Shown: positions 20,740-27,513 of the stretch, piece by piece | Layout of the letters: each line of letters starts with the position of its first letter | Position numbering within the stretch: the stretch's first letter is position 1 | Assembly: GCA_024228115.1 (NCBI GenBank) | Contig: JAAETT010000437.1 | Span: 1 to 45,326 of the forward strand | DNA: 45,326 bases | Origin: a bacterium | GTDB taxonomy: Bacteria; Myxococcota_A; UBA9160; UBA6930 | Direction: 5' to 3' | The notes under the pieces: model-generated | Database searches by the model: none | Told to the model about the DNA's origin: nothing | The model's input: the letters and a program-made list of their open reading frames with translations, nothing else | Program-made: the position numbers and the translations under genes

Positions 20740-21438
20740 GTGCCGACCCAATCGCCCCCCCCCATGGTCGTCCCGTCCTCGCGCGCCGAGAGCAAGCCTG
20801 CCCCCGAAAGGGCTGCTACGAGCCGCACCAAGATCGCGACGCCCCCGCGCCGAAAGTCCCGTCGTAACAACACCCCCTGGGAGAGCGACGCAGAGCTCGT
20901 AGAGAAGATCCTGGGCGGCAGCCGCGCCCATTTCGACCTTCTGTACGAGGCCTACTTCCCGCGGGTCTACGGGTTCGCCGTGAAGCGCTTGCGAGACGCG
21001 GGCGATGCCGAGGACGTCACCCAGGAAGTCTTCGTCACCGTCTACAAGGCCCTCCATACCTATGCCGGTACTTCCAGTCTGCTGGTCTGGATCTTCGGGA
21101 TCACCCGCAACAAGGTGAACCGCCGTTTCCGCGGCGTGCGGCCTCGTTTCGAGTCGCTCGATGCCCCGGCGGCCCAGGATCTGGCGACGCCGTCCGTTCC
21201 GACCGATCGCGCCGTCGACGCTCGCCGGATGTTGGCTCATTGCGAGGAGGTGATCGAAACGCAACTGACGCCTCTCCAGCGCCGGATCTTCCACCTGAAA
21301 CACCTGCGTCGGCAGTCGATCCGTTCGATCGCCGGAAGTCTCGGGAAGTCCGAGGATGCCGTGAAGGCCAACCTCTATCGGATGCGCCGCGCCATTGCCC
21401 AGGCAGCACCGGGGCTGGAGCAGATCCTCCAGGCCTGA
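20740..21438 (+). CDS. ECF-type RNA polymerase sigma factor 1
   Basis: 232 residues. An N-terminal Pro/Ser/Arg-rich tail (about 1-45) precedes sigma region 2 (about 50-130: DLLYEAYFPRVYGFAVKRL, AEDVTQEVFVTVYKAL, WIFGITRNKVNRRFR) and sigma region 4 (about 170-225: LTPLQRRIFHLKHLRRQSIRSIAGSLGKSEDAVKANLYRMRRAI). It should direct polymerase to a dedicated promoter set. GTG 20740 is chosen for the AGGGAG 7 nt before it; the ATG at 20659 would overlap the promoter. No anti-sigma gene follows; instead a paralogous sigma gene lies 150 nt downstream. Confidence 0.87.
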   Translation: MPTQSPPPMVVPSSRAESKPAPERAATSRTKIATPPRRKSRRNNTPWESDAELVEKILGGSRAHFDLLYEAYFPRVYGFAVKRLRDAGDAEDVTQEVFVTVYKALHTYAGTSSLLVWIFGITRNKVNRRFRGVRPRFESLDAPAAQDLATPSVPTDRAVDARRMLAHCEEVIETQLTPLQRRIFHLKHLRRQSIRSIAGSLGKSEDAVKANLYRMRRAIAQAAPGLEQILQA

Positions 21439-21482
21439 TCCAATCGGCCCACCCGGCTCCCTGCAACTGGGTTCGAGTCTCC

Positions 21483-21521
21483 CCTGACACCCCCGGGGCT
21501 TCCCCCGGGGGTGTCAGGTTT
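21483..21521 (+). terminator. Strong terminator hairpin after sigma factor 1
   Basis: A perfect 16-bp stem (21483-21498 with 21503-21518; CCTGACACCCCCGGGG and its complement) closes a CTTC loop and is followed by a short TTT. It separates the two sigma factor genes. The short T run makes termination efficiency uncertain. Confidence 0.65.
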
Positions 21522-21588
21522 GAGGGGTAGCGCACGATTTCTTGACACGCAGGGCCGGCTCGCACCACTTCCTTACTGGAGACCCCGA

Positions 21589-22347
21589 ATGGGGGGTCCG
21601 GCCGGGTCTCCAACTGGGAAGGGCACACGCGAGGAGTCCGCGTTGGCCCTGGTTCGAGAACTGCGAGCGTCCGGCAACCGAGACCGGACGAGCAAGACTG
21701 CAGATGATGGTGCGGAGGTCGCCGGCCCCGGCGTGTCCGCTTCCGGACTCGGACCGCAAGCGGAGACGGGTCCGCCCTCGACCTGGACGGACGAGGCCCT
21801 CTTGGCCCGGGTGTGCACCGGCAGCGAAGAGCACTTCGACGTGCTCTATGAGCGCTACTTCCAACGCATCTACAGCTTCGTCTACGTGCGCGTGCGCAAC
21901 CATGCAGACGCGGAAGAGCTGACCCAGGAGACGTTTACCGTCGTCTTCCGATCCTCCGAGGGTTGGGCCGGTCGCTCGACCCCCTTGGCGTGGATCTACG
22001 GCGTCGCCAAGAACACGGTCTACAACCATCTGCGACGCCATCGGGTCCACGACCAGCGCGTGGAGCAAGCGGGGCCAGGCATCCTGGCCTCCGATTCGGC
22101 CCTCTGGGCATGCACGCCCGAGGATCATCTCGAGATGAGTCGCTATGCCCGCGCCATCCATACGCGATTAGAGGGTGTTGCTTCGTGGCAGGCGGAAGCC
22201 TTCCTGTTACGACACGTCCATAATCTTTCGATCCAAGAGATCTCGCAACGCACGGACCGATCTGGAGACGCCATCCGGTCCGGATTGTATCGGGTGAAAC
22301 GGTTGTTGTTGGAAGCGGATAGCCAGGAAAGGGCGAGGGCGACTTGA
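21589..22347 (+). CDS. ECF-type RNA polymerase sigma factor 2
   Basis: 252 residues and clearly related to sigma factor 1. A variable N-terminal tail (about 1-65) precedes region 2 (HFDVLYERYFQRIYSFVYVRVRN, AEELTQETFTVVFRS, WIYGVAKNTVYNHLRRH) and region 4 (VASWQAEAFLLRHVHNLSIQEISQRTDRSGDAIRSGLYRVKRLLLE). The ATG at 21589 has GGAG 7 nt upstream; an earlier in-frame GTG lies inside the terminator hairpin. It overlaps the next small gene by TTGA, so that product may regulate it. A TTGACA at 21542 has no good -10 partner, so the promoter is unclear. Confidence 0.85.
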   Translation: MGGPAGSPTGKGTREESALALVRELRASGNRDRTSKTADDGAEVAGPGVSASGLGPQAETGPPSTWTDEALLARVCTGSEEHFDVLYERYFQRIYSFVYVRVRNHADAEELTQETFTVVFRSSEGWAGRSTPLAWIYGVAKNTVYNHLRRHRVHDQRVEQAGPGILASDSALWACTPEDHLEMSRYARAIHTRLEGVASWQAEAFLLRHVHNLSIQEISQRTDRSGDAIRSGLYRVKRLLLEADSQERARAT

Positions 22348-22640
22348 TCCCGCGTCTTGCCACACGGCTTCGGGAACGTTGGCGAACGCGCTCTGGTCGC
22401 GCCTCTTCGAACGACCCGCAAGTTCCGGAACGCAATGACAGGGATCGAATCGAGCGTCGGGAGCAGAACGTGAAACGAGAGCTGGCGGCAGAATTTTCCA
22501 CAGAGGAGCTTCGAGAGTTCCTCGAGGGGGATCTTCGCCCCGATCAGGCAGACCCGGTGTTCAAGGAAGAGCTCCGAGACGAGCTCTGGCAGATGATCCA
22601 ATCCCGCTACACGAAGGGGCCCGGGCCGAACCAGCGCTAG
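22344..22640 (+). CDS. Small charged protein, possible sigma factor partner
   Basis: A 98-residue protein I do not recognise. It is rich in Arg and Glu, without membrane segments or Cys; residues 1-45 are basic, and 45-85 (KRELAAEFSTEELREFLEGDL...FKEELRDELWQMI) look like two amphipathic helices. It starts with TTG overlapping the stop of sigma factor 2, so the two are translationally coupled. Anti-sigma proteins are often encoded this way, but the ZAS motif (HxxxCxxC) is absent, so a regulatory role is only an inference from position. Confidence 0.6.
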   Translation: MIPRLATRLRERWRTRSGRASSNDPQVPERNDRDRIERREQNVKRELAAEFSTEELREFLEGDLRPDQADPVFKEELRDELWQMIQSRYTKGPGPNQR

Positions 22641-22673
22641 CCACCACGGCAGCAAGCTCTCATACTCCCTTCG

Positions 22674-23339
22674 GTGTCCGCCTCTCCCCCGATTCGCAGT
22701 GCTCTTCCGAGCCGAAGCGAGCTCGACCGACTACCGCGCGAGCTGCTCAATCGCGGTGGGCGACGAAACCCCGATGTCTACTGCATCGAGGTTTCCGGCA
22801 CCCAGCTCGTCGTGAAGGATTTCGCTCCGCGCTCCGCGCTCGTGCGAAGGACCCTGGGCCCCTGGGTGACGAGTCGGGAGGCGCGGGCGTGGCAGGTGTT
22901 GGACGGCCATCCGAGCGTGCCTGCCTTCCGGGGGCGGATCGATGCCCTGGCCTTTGCCGTCGAGTACCGGCCGGGCCGGCGTATGGGCAGCAAGCTTCAA
23001 GGAGAGGTGCCTCCGGAATTCGCCGACCGCCTCGATCGCGCACTGGATGCAATGCATGCCCGGGGCGTGGTCCATCTGGATCTCCGGCATCGCAGCAATG
23101 TCCTGCTGGGGGAGGATGGGGATCCCATCCTGATCGATTTCGGCTCGGCGTTGGTGTTTCGCCCGGGAAGCCTGGCAGCCCGACTGCTCCTGCCAATGCT
23201 CGCGCGCTTCGACCACCGGGCCGCACGCAAGTGGCGGCGCAAGCTCGCTTCACCGGCTCAGGAAGTGGGATCGTCCCCAGGCCCCGCCGGACCAGCAGGC
23301 TCGTCGGGGAGCGGCCGCGGTGCGAGTCGGCCCACGTAG
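22674..23339 (+). CDS. Small eukaryotic-like protein or sugar kinase
   Basis: A 221-residue single-domain kinase fold. Visible are Lys48 (VVKDF), a Glu in the C helix (Glu71), the catalytic loop HLDLRHRSN with Asp136, and the metal-binding IDFGS with Asp155. All catalytic residues are kept, so it should be active, but it is shorter than usual and lacks most of the C-lobe. It resembles RIO/Kdo-kinase (lipopolysaccharide kinase) types more than Ser/Thr kinases. The last 27 residues are a Gly/Pro/Ser tail encoded over the end of the opposite-strand exonuclease (82-bp overlap). The GTG start lacks a good ribosome binding site. Confidence 0.75.
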   Translation: MSASPPIRSALPSRSELDRLPRELLNRGGRRNPDVYCIEVSGTQLVVKDFAPRSALVRRTLGPWVTSREARAWQVLDGHPSVPAFRGRIDALAFAVEYRPGRRMGSKLQGEVPPEFADRLDRALDAMHARGVVHLDLRHRSNVLLGEDGDPILIDFGSALVFRPGSLAARLLLPMLARFDHRAARKWRRKLASPAQEVGSSPGPAGPAGSSGSGRGASRPT

Positions 23340-23866
23340 TAGCGGAACGTCTCCAGGGTCAAGCGCGCATCGGCCAGCGCCCGATGGGCGACCGAGCCCT
23401 TCATGAGCCCGGCCGTCGTCGCCGCCTGACGCAAGGAGAGCGCGGGGACGGTTTCGCCTTCCACCAGCGACCAGGCGTAGAAGAGCGTTGCCAGGTCGAT
23501 CACGTGATAGTCGAAGGGGTAGGGGATGCCGCATTTCTGGTACGCCCGCTGCAGGAACATGACGTCCATGCGCACGTTCTGGCCCGCGGGTACGACCACC
23601 TTGCCCTTGGGGCAGAGGTCGGCCACTTCGGTCAGGGCCTGCCGGATGCCGACCCCTTCGGCCTTCCAGACCTCCGGCTCGTACTTGAAGATGGCGGCGG
23701 CTTCCGGCGTGACCCGCTCTGGCCGCGGGAACACCTTCCACTCGTTCTCGGCCTGCTCCGCGAGACCGTAGTCCGTCACGATCACCCCGATCTCGGTGAT
23801 GTCGTGGAGTTCCGGGTCGAGGCCACCAAACTCGCAATCCAGGAAGGCAAAGGCGAAGTCCGGCAA
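23258..23866 (-). CDS. 3'-5' exonuclease, DnaQ-like (DEDDh)
   Basis: A 202-residue exonuclease domain. Exo I has Asp10 and Glu12 (FLDCEFGGLDP), Exo II has the Asp in QNVRMDVMFLQ, and Exo III has His and Asp in HRALADARLTLE, giving the full DEDDh set for two-metal hydrolysis of DNA or RNA ends. It is a stand-alone protein like oligoribonuclease, RNase T or a proofreading-type subunit; the sequence does not decide the substrate. The start is TTG 23866. The Pro/Gly-rich last 20 residues overlap the kinase gene on the other strand. Confidence 0.85.
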   Translation of the reverse strand: MPDFAFAFLDCEFGGLDPELHDITEIGVIVTDYGLAEQAENEWKVFPRPERVTPEAAAIFKYEPEVWKAEGVGIRQALTEVADLCPKGKVVVPAGQNVRMDVMFLQRAYQKCGIPYPFDYHVIDLATLFYAWSLVEGETVPALSLRQAATTAGLMKGSVAHRALADARLTLETFRYYVGRLAPRPLPDEPAGPAGPGDDPTS

Positions 23867-23904
23867 ACGGGCGGGCCTTTCCAGTTCAGATGTGGCGGAG
23901 CAGG

Positions 23905-23980
23905 TGGCGCTCCCTACGGGAGTCGAACCCGTGTTTCAGCCTTGAGAGGGCCGCGTCCTAGGCCACTAGACGAAGGGAGC
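23905..23980 (-). tRNA. tRNA-Glu (anticodon CTC)
   Basis: The minus strand folds into a complete cloverleaf of 76 nt: acceptor GCTCCCT/AGGGAGC, a D arm with TAGTGGCCTAGGA, anticodon stem CGGCC/GGCTG with loop CTCTCAA (anticodon CTC), and T arm ACGGG-TTCGACT-CCCGT. It ends with an encoded CCA. Confidence 0.96.
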
Positions 23981-23994
23981 GCAAAGGGGCCGCA

Positions 23995-24022
23995 ACCGTA
24001 CCCCCCATCCGGCGGGTGTCAA
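23995..24022 (-). promoter_or_regulatory. Probable sigma-70 promoter of tRNA-Glu
   Basis: On the minus strand TTGACA (24017-24022) and TACGGT (23995-24000) are 16 nt apart and lie just before the tRNA, with a predicted start near 23988. Confidence 0.5.
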
Positions 24023-24054
24023 TGGCGGCTTTCCAGCGTGTGCGCATCGCAACG

Positions 24055-24094
24055 AGTGACGGTTCTCGTCGCCAAAGTGACGGATTCCGTCACT
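24055..24094 (+). promoter_or_regulatory. Probable enhancer (activator) site for pilin 1
   Basis: A perfect palindrome AGTGACGGA-T-TCCGTCACT (24076-24094) and a further half-site AGTGACGG at 24055-24062, exactly 21 bp (two helical turns) before its match, lie about 110-150 nt before the sigma-54 promoter of pilin 1. Position and symmetry fit a PilR/NtrC-type activator. Confidence 0.55.
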
Positions 24095-24155
24095 GGATCG
24101 CTGGGTGAATCGCCCCAGGCCGAGATGGACCGATCGCGACTGCCGCCTTTGTGTC

Positions 24156-24183
24156 TACAGGTTGCGCCGGTACCTGCCGATCC
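24156..24183 (+). promoter_or_regulatory. Sigma-28-like promoter motif of pilin 1
   Basis: TACAGGTT-N12-GCCGATCC. The same two boxes and spacing occur at 24981-25008 before pilin 2, with conservation continuing into TGGAG downstream. It lies upstream of the sigma-54 promoter, so pilin 1 may have two start points. Confidence 0.5.
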
Positions 24184-24203
24184 GTGGAGCGTCCTGTGAT
24201 GTT

Positions 24204-24219
24204 TGGCACGTCTGTTGCT
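24204..24219 (+). promoter_or_regulatory. Sigma-54 promoter of pilin 1
   Basis: TGGCACGTCTGTTGCT matches TGGCAC-N5-TTGCW fully. The predicted start is near 24230, giving a leader of about 90 nt before the ATG. pilA promoters of Myxococcus and Pseudomonas are RpoN/PilR dependent. Confidence 0.85.
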
Positions 24220-24321
24220 TTTCCCCTTCGCGAACGCCGATCCGAGTTGAGGCCCGCGGGCCAGGCACGTCGCAGGCAGGTCGCCCGCGAAGGCAACGCT
24301 CGGACAAGGAGACAAGAACCC

Positions 24322-24891
24322 ATGCGAAAGCTTCTCAACCGCAAGCGCGGCTTCACCCTCATCGAGTTGATGATCGTGGTCGCCATCATCGGAATTCTGG
24401 CGGCCATCGCCATTCCGAACTTCCTCCGCTTCCAGCTCCGCTCGAAGACGGGTGAAGCCCGGACCAACCTGGCGGGCATCCGTACCGCAGAAGAGTCGTA
24501 CTTTGCCGAGTACGGCGTCTACATCGCCCAGTCCGCGGGCGTCCCGGCGACGGGTGGTACCAACCAGAAGACCGCCTGGAGCACCGGCACCGGCTTCGAC
24601 ACGATGGGCTGGGCACCGGAAGGTTCCGTGTTCTTCCAGTACGCCGTGACGATCAACGGTGCGTCCACGGACTACACCGCCGAGAGCGCCTCGGACCTTG
24701 ATGGCGACGCCGTTTTCTCGGACTTCGTGTATGTCCATCCGATTCCGGCAGCCACCGCGGGTTCGGCCGCAGCGGGCCTCGGCGACGGCAACTGCGCCGC
24801 CACGGGCGCGTACAACGCCAATGGTGGTGCTCAGGACCTGCTGAATGCAGTGGGCGCCTGCGAAGCGATGGACGGCCAGAGCCAGTTCTAA
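24322..24891 (+). CDS. pilA: Type IV major pilin-like protein (pilin 1)
   Basis: 189 residues. A short basic leader MRKLLNRKRG ends at the Gly/Phe cleavage site, followed by FTLIELMIVVAIIGILAAIA with Glu at +5: a classical type IVa N-terminus that is cut and methylated by PilD and polymerised as the fibre core. The globular part carries Gly/Ser/Thr-rich strands, DLDGD and one C-terminal Cys pair. AAGGAG precedes the ATG at 24322. It has its own sigma-54 promoter, enhancer and strong terminator, as expected for an abundant pilin. Pilin 2 shares the N-terminus and the PEGSVFFQY and DxDGD...YVHP segments. Confidence 0.94.
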   Translation: MRKLLNRKRGFTLIELMIVVAIIGILAAIAIPNFLRFQLRSKTGEARTNLAGIRTAEESYFAEYGVYIAQSAGVPATGGTNQKTAWSTGTGFDTMGWAPEGSVFFQYAVTINGASTDYTAESASDLDGDAVFSDFVYVHPIPAATAGSAAAGLGDGNCAATGAYNANGGAQDLLNAVGACEAMDGQSQF

Positions 24892-24918
24892 GGACTCTGA
24901 CTCTTCGCGAGCCAATGG

Positions 24919-24957
24919 GAGGGGGGCTGGCGCAAGCCAGCCCCCCTCTTTCTTTTT
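24919..24957 (+). terminator. Rho-independent terminator after pilin 1
   Basis: A 13-bp GC-rich stem (24919-24931 with 24936-24948) closes a GCAA tetraloop and is followed by TTCTTTTT. A textbook terminator, which would leave pilin 1 as a single-gene transcript. Confidence 0.93.
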
Positions 24958-24980
24958 CTGCACGCCGCTTTGCCTGTGAC

Positions 24981-25008
24981 TACAGGTTCCTCGGGATTCT
25001 GCCGATCC
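24981..25008 (+). promoter_or_regulatory. Sigma-28-like promoter motif of pilin 2
   Basis: TACAGGTT-N12-GCCGATCC, box-for-box identical to 24156-24183. A start near 25015 is predicted, which favours the downstream ATG 25064 for pilin 2 because the GGAGGG before ATG 25028 would lie at the transcript end. No sigma-54 site is present here. Confidence 0.5.
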
Positions 25009-25063
25009 CTGGAGGGAACGACCGGCGATGTCCCACGGTGTAACCCACGAGTTCGAGGCCTTC

Positions 25064-25627
25064 ATGACTCTTCGTCGATCTCATCGATCCGGTTTCACGC
25101 TGATCGAACTGATGATCGTGGTCGCCATCATCGGCATCCTTGCCGCTACCGGGATCGCGAGCTTCCAGAGGTTTCAGACCCGAAGCAAGCTGGTCGAGGT
25201 GAGGGCCAACCTCAAAGGTGCGGCCACCGCCCAGAACGCATACTTCGCGGAACAGGGCGGGTATCTGGCAGCCGCTGCGACCCCGGCCGCTGCGCCCGGT
25301 CCCCAGAAGCAGCGCTGGATCGGCGGCGGTGCCGTCAGCTTCGATACCGTCGGGTTCGTGCCAGAGGGCTCGGTATTCTTCCAATACGGAGCCGACGTGA
25401 ACGCCGGCCTGACCGCGTTCACGGTCTCTGCGCTGGGCGACCTGGATGGCGACGGCATCACCTCGGACTTCGCCTACGTGCACCCGGTCCCGGGCGCGTC
25501 ATTGGGCCCGGCCTCGAGCCATGCACTGGGCTGCGCGGGTGCGGGCGTCATCGATCCGGCACAGCCCGCCGGCGCATTCAACGTGGTCGGCCCCTGTGCT
25601 GCAGCAGACGGCCGGAACGAGTTCTAG
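25064..25627 (+). CDS. Second type IV pilin-like protein (pilin 2)
   Basis: 187 residues from ATG 25064, or 199 from ATG 25028. From 25064 the leader MTLRRSHRSG has the usual length and is cut before FTLIELMIVVAIIGILAATG with Glu at +5. The globular part resembles pilin 1 (VPEGSVFFQYG, DLDGDGITSDFAYVHPVPGA) and has two Cys near the C-terminus, so the pair arose by tandem duplication. It has no terminator after it and reads into pilG 12 nt later. It could be a minor pilin or an alternative major pilin. Confidence 0.88.
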   Translation: MTLRRSHRSGFTLIELMIVVAIIGILAATGIASFQRFQTRSKLVEVRANLKGAATAQNAYFAEQGGYLAAAATPAAAPGPQKQRWIGGGAVSFDTVGFVPEGSVFFQYGADVNAGLTAFTVSALGDLDGDGITSDFAYVHPVPGASLGPASSHALGCAGAGVIDPAQPAGAFNVVGPCAAADGRNEF

Positions 25628-25639
25628 ACGGAGGCACGC

Positions 25640-26554
25640 TTGCAGGGGGGGATGAAGCAGATCGTGCTGCTCGCGCTGGTCGGCGTGGTGATCGCGGGTG
25701 CCCACAGGCAGCTTCCGACCACGCCGCGTCGTGCCGAAGGTGAGGCCCCCGTTCCCGACGCGAACCTGGTACGGGTGGCGTCACTTGGATTCGATGCGCT
25801 GGCTTCGGATCTCTACTGGATGCAAGCCGTGCAGATCGGCGGCGACGCAAGGGGCACCGCCGGCCGGAGCCATCGAATCGGCGCGCTGGTCGACCTGCTG
25901 ACGCAGCTCGATCCCTGGGTCGATCATCCCTACCGGTTTGCGGCCCTGTGGATGACCGACGATGTGCCAGCCGTCCGGACGGCGAATCGCCTGCTCGAGC
26001 GTGGCATCGAGCATCATCCGGACGAGTGGCGCAATCGCTTCTACCTGGCCTTCAACTACTTCTATTGGCTCGGTGATAGCGAGAAAGCGGCTGAAGCCCT
26101 GGAACCCGCGCTGGGGCTTCCCGGTGCACCTCGCTACCTCCCGCGCATGGTCGCCCGGCTGAAGAGCCAGGGCGAGGGGCTCGACGTGTCGGCAGCATTC
26201 CTGAACGAGATGCTGCGACGCACGGAAGATCCGGTGGCGAAAGCAGAATATCAACGGGCACTTCTCGAGATCGAGGCGGAATCCCGGGCGCGCCTGCTGG
26301 ATCGGGCCCGCGAGGAGTTCAAGCGCCGCCAGGGTCGTGACCTCGTGGCGGTCGAGGAACTTCTCCATGTGGAGCCCCCGGTGTTGGCAAGACTTCCCGA
26401 GGAGCCGAATGGCTCGTCATGGGTCTTGAATGACGAGGGCGTGATCGTCTCCGAGAAGCTCCGCTTCCGGTACGTACCGAAGCTCGATGGCACCAGTCGC
26501 ATGCTGATCGAGCAGCTTCATGAGAAGACGGATGAAGAAGGAGAAACTCCGTGA
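25640..26554 (+). CDS. pilG: PilG-like pilus assembly protein
   Basis: 304 residues: an N-terminal membrane anchor (about 6-22), a short Pro-rich linker, then an all-helical TPR-like body (about 40-245; LERGIEHHPDEWRNRFYLAFNYFYWLGDSEKAAEAL) and a C-terminal strand-rich end. The identification rests mainly on order: in Myxococcus xanthus pilG follows pilA and precedes pilH and pilI, and all three are needed for pilus assembly. The TTG start has CGGAGG 5 nt upstream; ATG 25652 is an alternative. It is coupled to pilH by a GTGA overlap. Confidence 0.72.
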   Translation: MQGGMKQIVLLALVGVVIAGAHRQLPTTPRRAEGEAPVPDANLVRVASLGFDALASDLYWMQAVQIGGDARGTAGRSHRIGALVDLLTQLDPWVDHPYRFAALWMTDDVPAVRTANRLLERGIEHHPDEWRNRFYLAFNYFYWLGDSEKAAEALEPALGLPGAPRYLPRMVARLKSQGEGLDVSAAFLNEMLRRTEDPVAKAEYQRALLEIEAESRARLLDRAREEFKRRQGRDLVAVEELLHVEPPVLARLPEEPNGSSWVLNDEGVIVSEKLRFRYVPKLDGTSRMLIEQLHEKTDEEGETP

Positions 26555-27513
26555 GCGCACCTGAAATCGTGGTGCAGGTCGAGGGCCTCATCAAGGATTT
26601 CCGCCCGGGCTTTGGCCTCACGCGCAAACGCGTTCTTCACGGGATCGATCTCGAGGTGCATCGCGGAGAGGTCTTCGCGTTCATAGGCCCCAACGGTGCG
26701 GGCAAGACGACACTCCTGAAGGTCTTGCTGGGCCTGATCAGGGCAACCGAGGGGCATGCGTCGATCCTGGGTTGCGATGTGCGAGAGACCGCTGTGCGGA
26801 GTCGGATCGGGTTCTTGCCAGAGGCCCCCTACTTCTACGATTTCCTTACGGGTCGGGAGATCCTGAACTTCTATGCGAAGATCTCCGGGGTCGAGGGCTC
26901 GGTCCGCGATCGCCGGATCGACGAACTCCTCGAGAGCGTCGGGCTGTCTCATGCGGGAAACCTCCGGCTCCGCTCCTACTCGAAGGGCATGTTGCAGCGG
27001 ATCGGCATCGCTCAGGCCCTCGTTCACGATCCGGAGATCGTGTTCCTGGACGAACCCATGAGCGGTCTCGATCCGGTGGGGCGAAAGGAGATTCGCGACC
27101 TGATCCTGCAGCTCCATTCATCGGGCAAGACCGTCTTCATGAACACCCACATCCTTTCGGATGTGGAAGTGATCTGCGACCGGGTCGCCATCATCGCCGA
27201 GGGTCGCATCGTCCACGAAGGCCCCGTCCACGAGCTCCCCGGGAGCGACGGGCAGTTGGTCGACATCAACGTGACGGGCTTGACGCCCGAGCTGGCGGAG
27301 TCTCTCCAGGGCGAGTTCCGCGCCGAGCTCCGCGGGCGAAGTGAGAGGGTCGAGATCCGCGTCCCCGAGAAGAGCGTCGACGCAGTTCTTGGCAGGGTCC
27401 TGGCGCAAGGAGGTGCCGTGCGAGGCGTTGCGCCCGCAGGGGCAGCTCTCGAAGATCTCTTCTTGCGCGCCATTCACGAGCCGAAACCCCGAGATGGGGA
27501 GGAAAGCCGGTGA
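26551..27513 (+). CDS. pilH: PilH-like ABC transporter ATPase
   Basis: 320 residues. Walker [10 protein letters not shown] (about 47-55), a signature variant [10 protein letters not shown], Walker [14 protein letters not shown] and H-loop NTHIL give a complete ABC ATPase; residues about 235-320 are the extra C-terminal domain common in ABC-2 export ATPases. With pilI it forms an exporter-like complex which in M. xanthus is required for pilus formation; the substrate is unknown. The GTG start overlaps the pilG stop, with AAGGAG upstream, and the gene overlaps pilI by GTGA. Confidence 0.88.
   Translation: MSAPEIVVQVEGLIKDFRPGFGLTRKRVLHGIDLEVHRGEVFAFIGPNGAGKTTLLKVLLGLIRATEGHASILGCDVRETAVRSRIGFLPEAPYFYDFLTGREILNFYAKISGVEGSVRDRRIDELLESVGLSHAGNLRLRSYSKGMLQRIGIAQALVHDPEIVFLDEPMSGLDPVGRKEIRDLILQLHSSGKTVFMNTHILSDVEVICDRVAIIAEGRIVHEGPVHELPGSDGQLVDINVTGLTPELAESLQGEFRAELRGRSERVEIRVPEKSVDAVLGRVLAQGGAVRGVAPAGAALEDLFLRAIHEPKPRDGEESR

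Noticed and set aside
21511-21589. Upstream GTG start for sigma factor 2
   Set aside because: It lies inside the terminator stem and would add 26 atypical residues; ATG 21589 has a ribosome binding site.
24156-24322. Cyclic di-GMP (GEMM) riboswitch before pilin 1
   Set aside because: Considered because GEMM elements occur near pilin-like genes, but the conserved GEMM core segments are absent.
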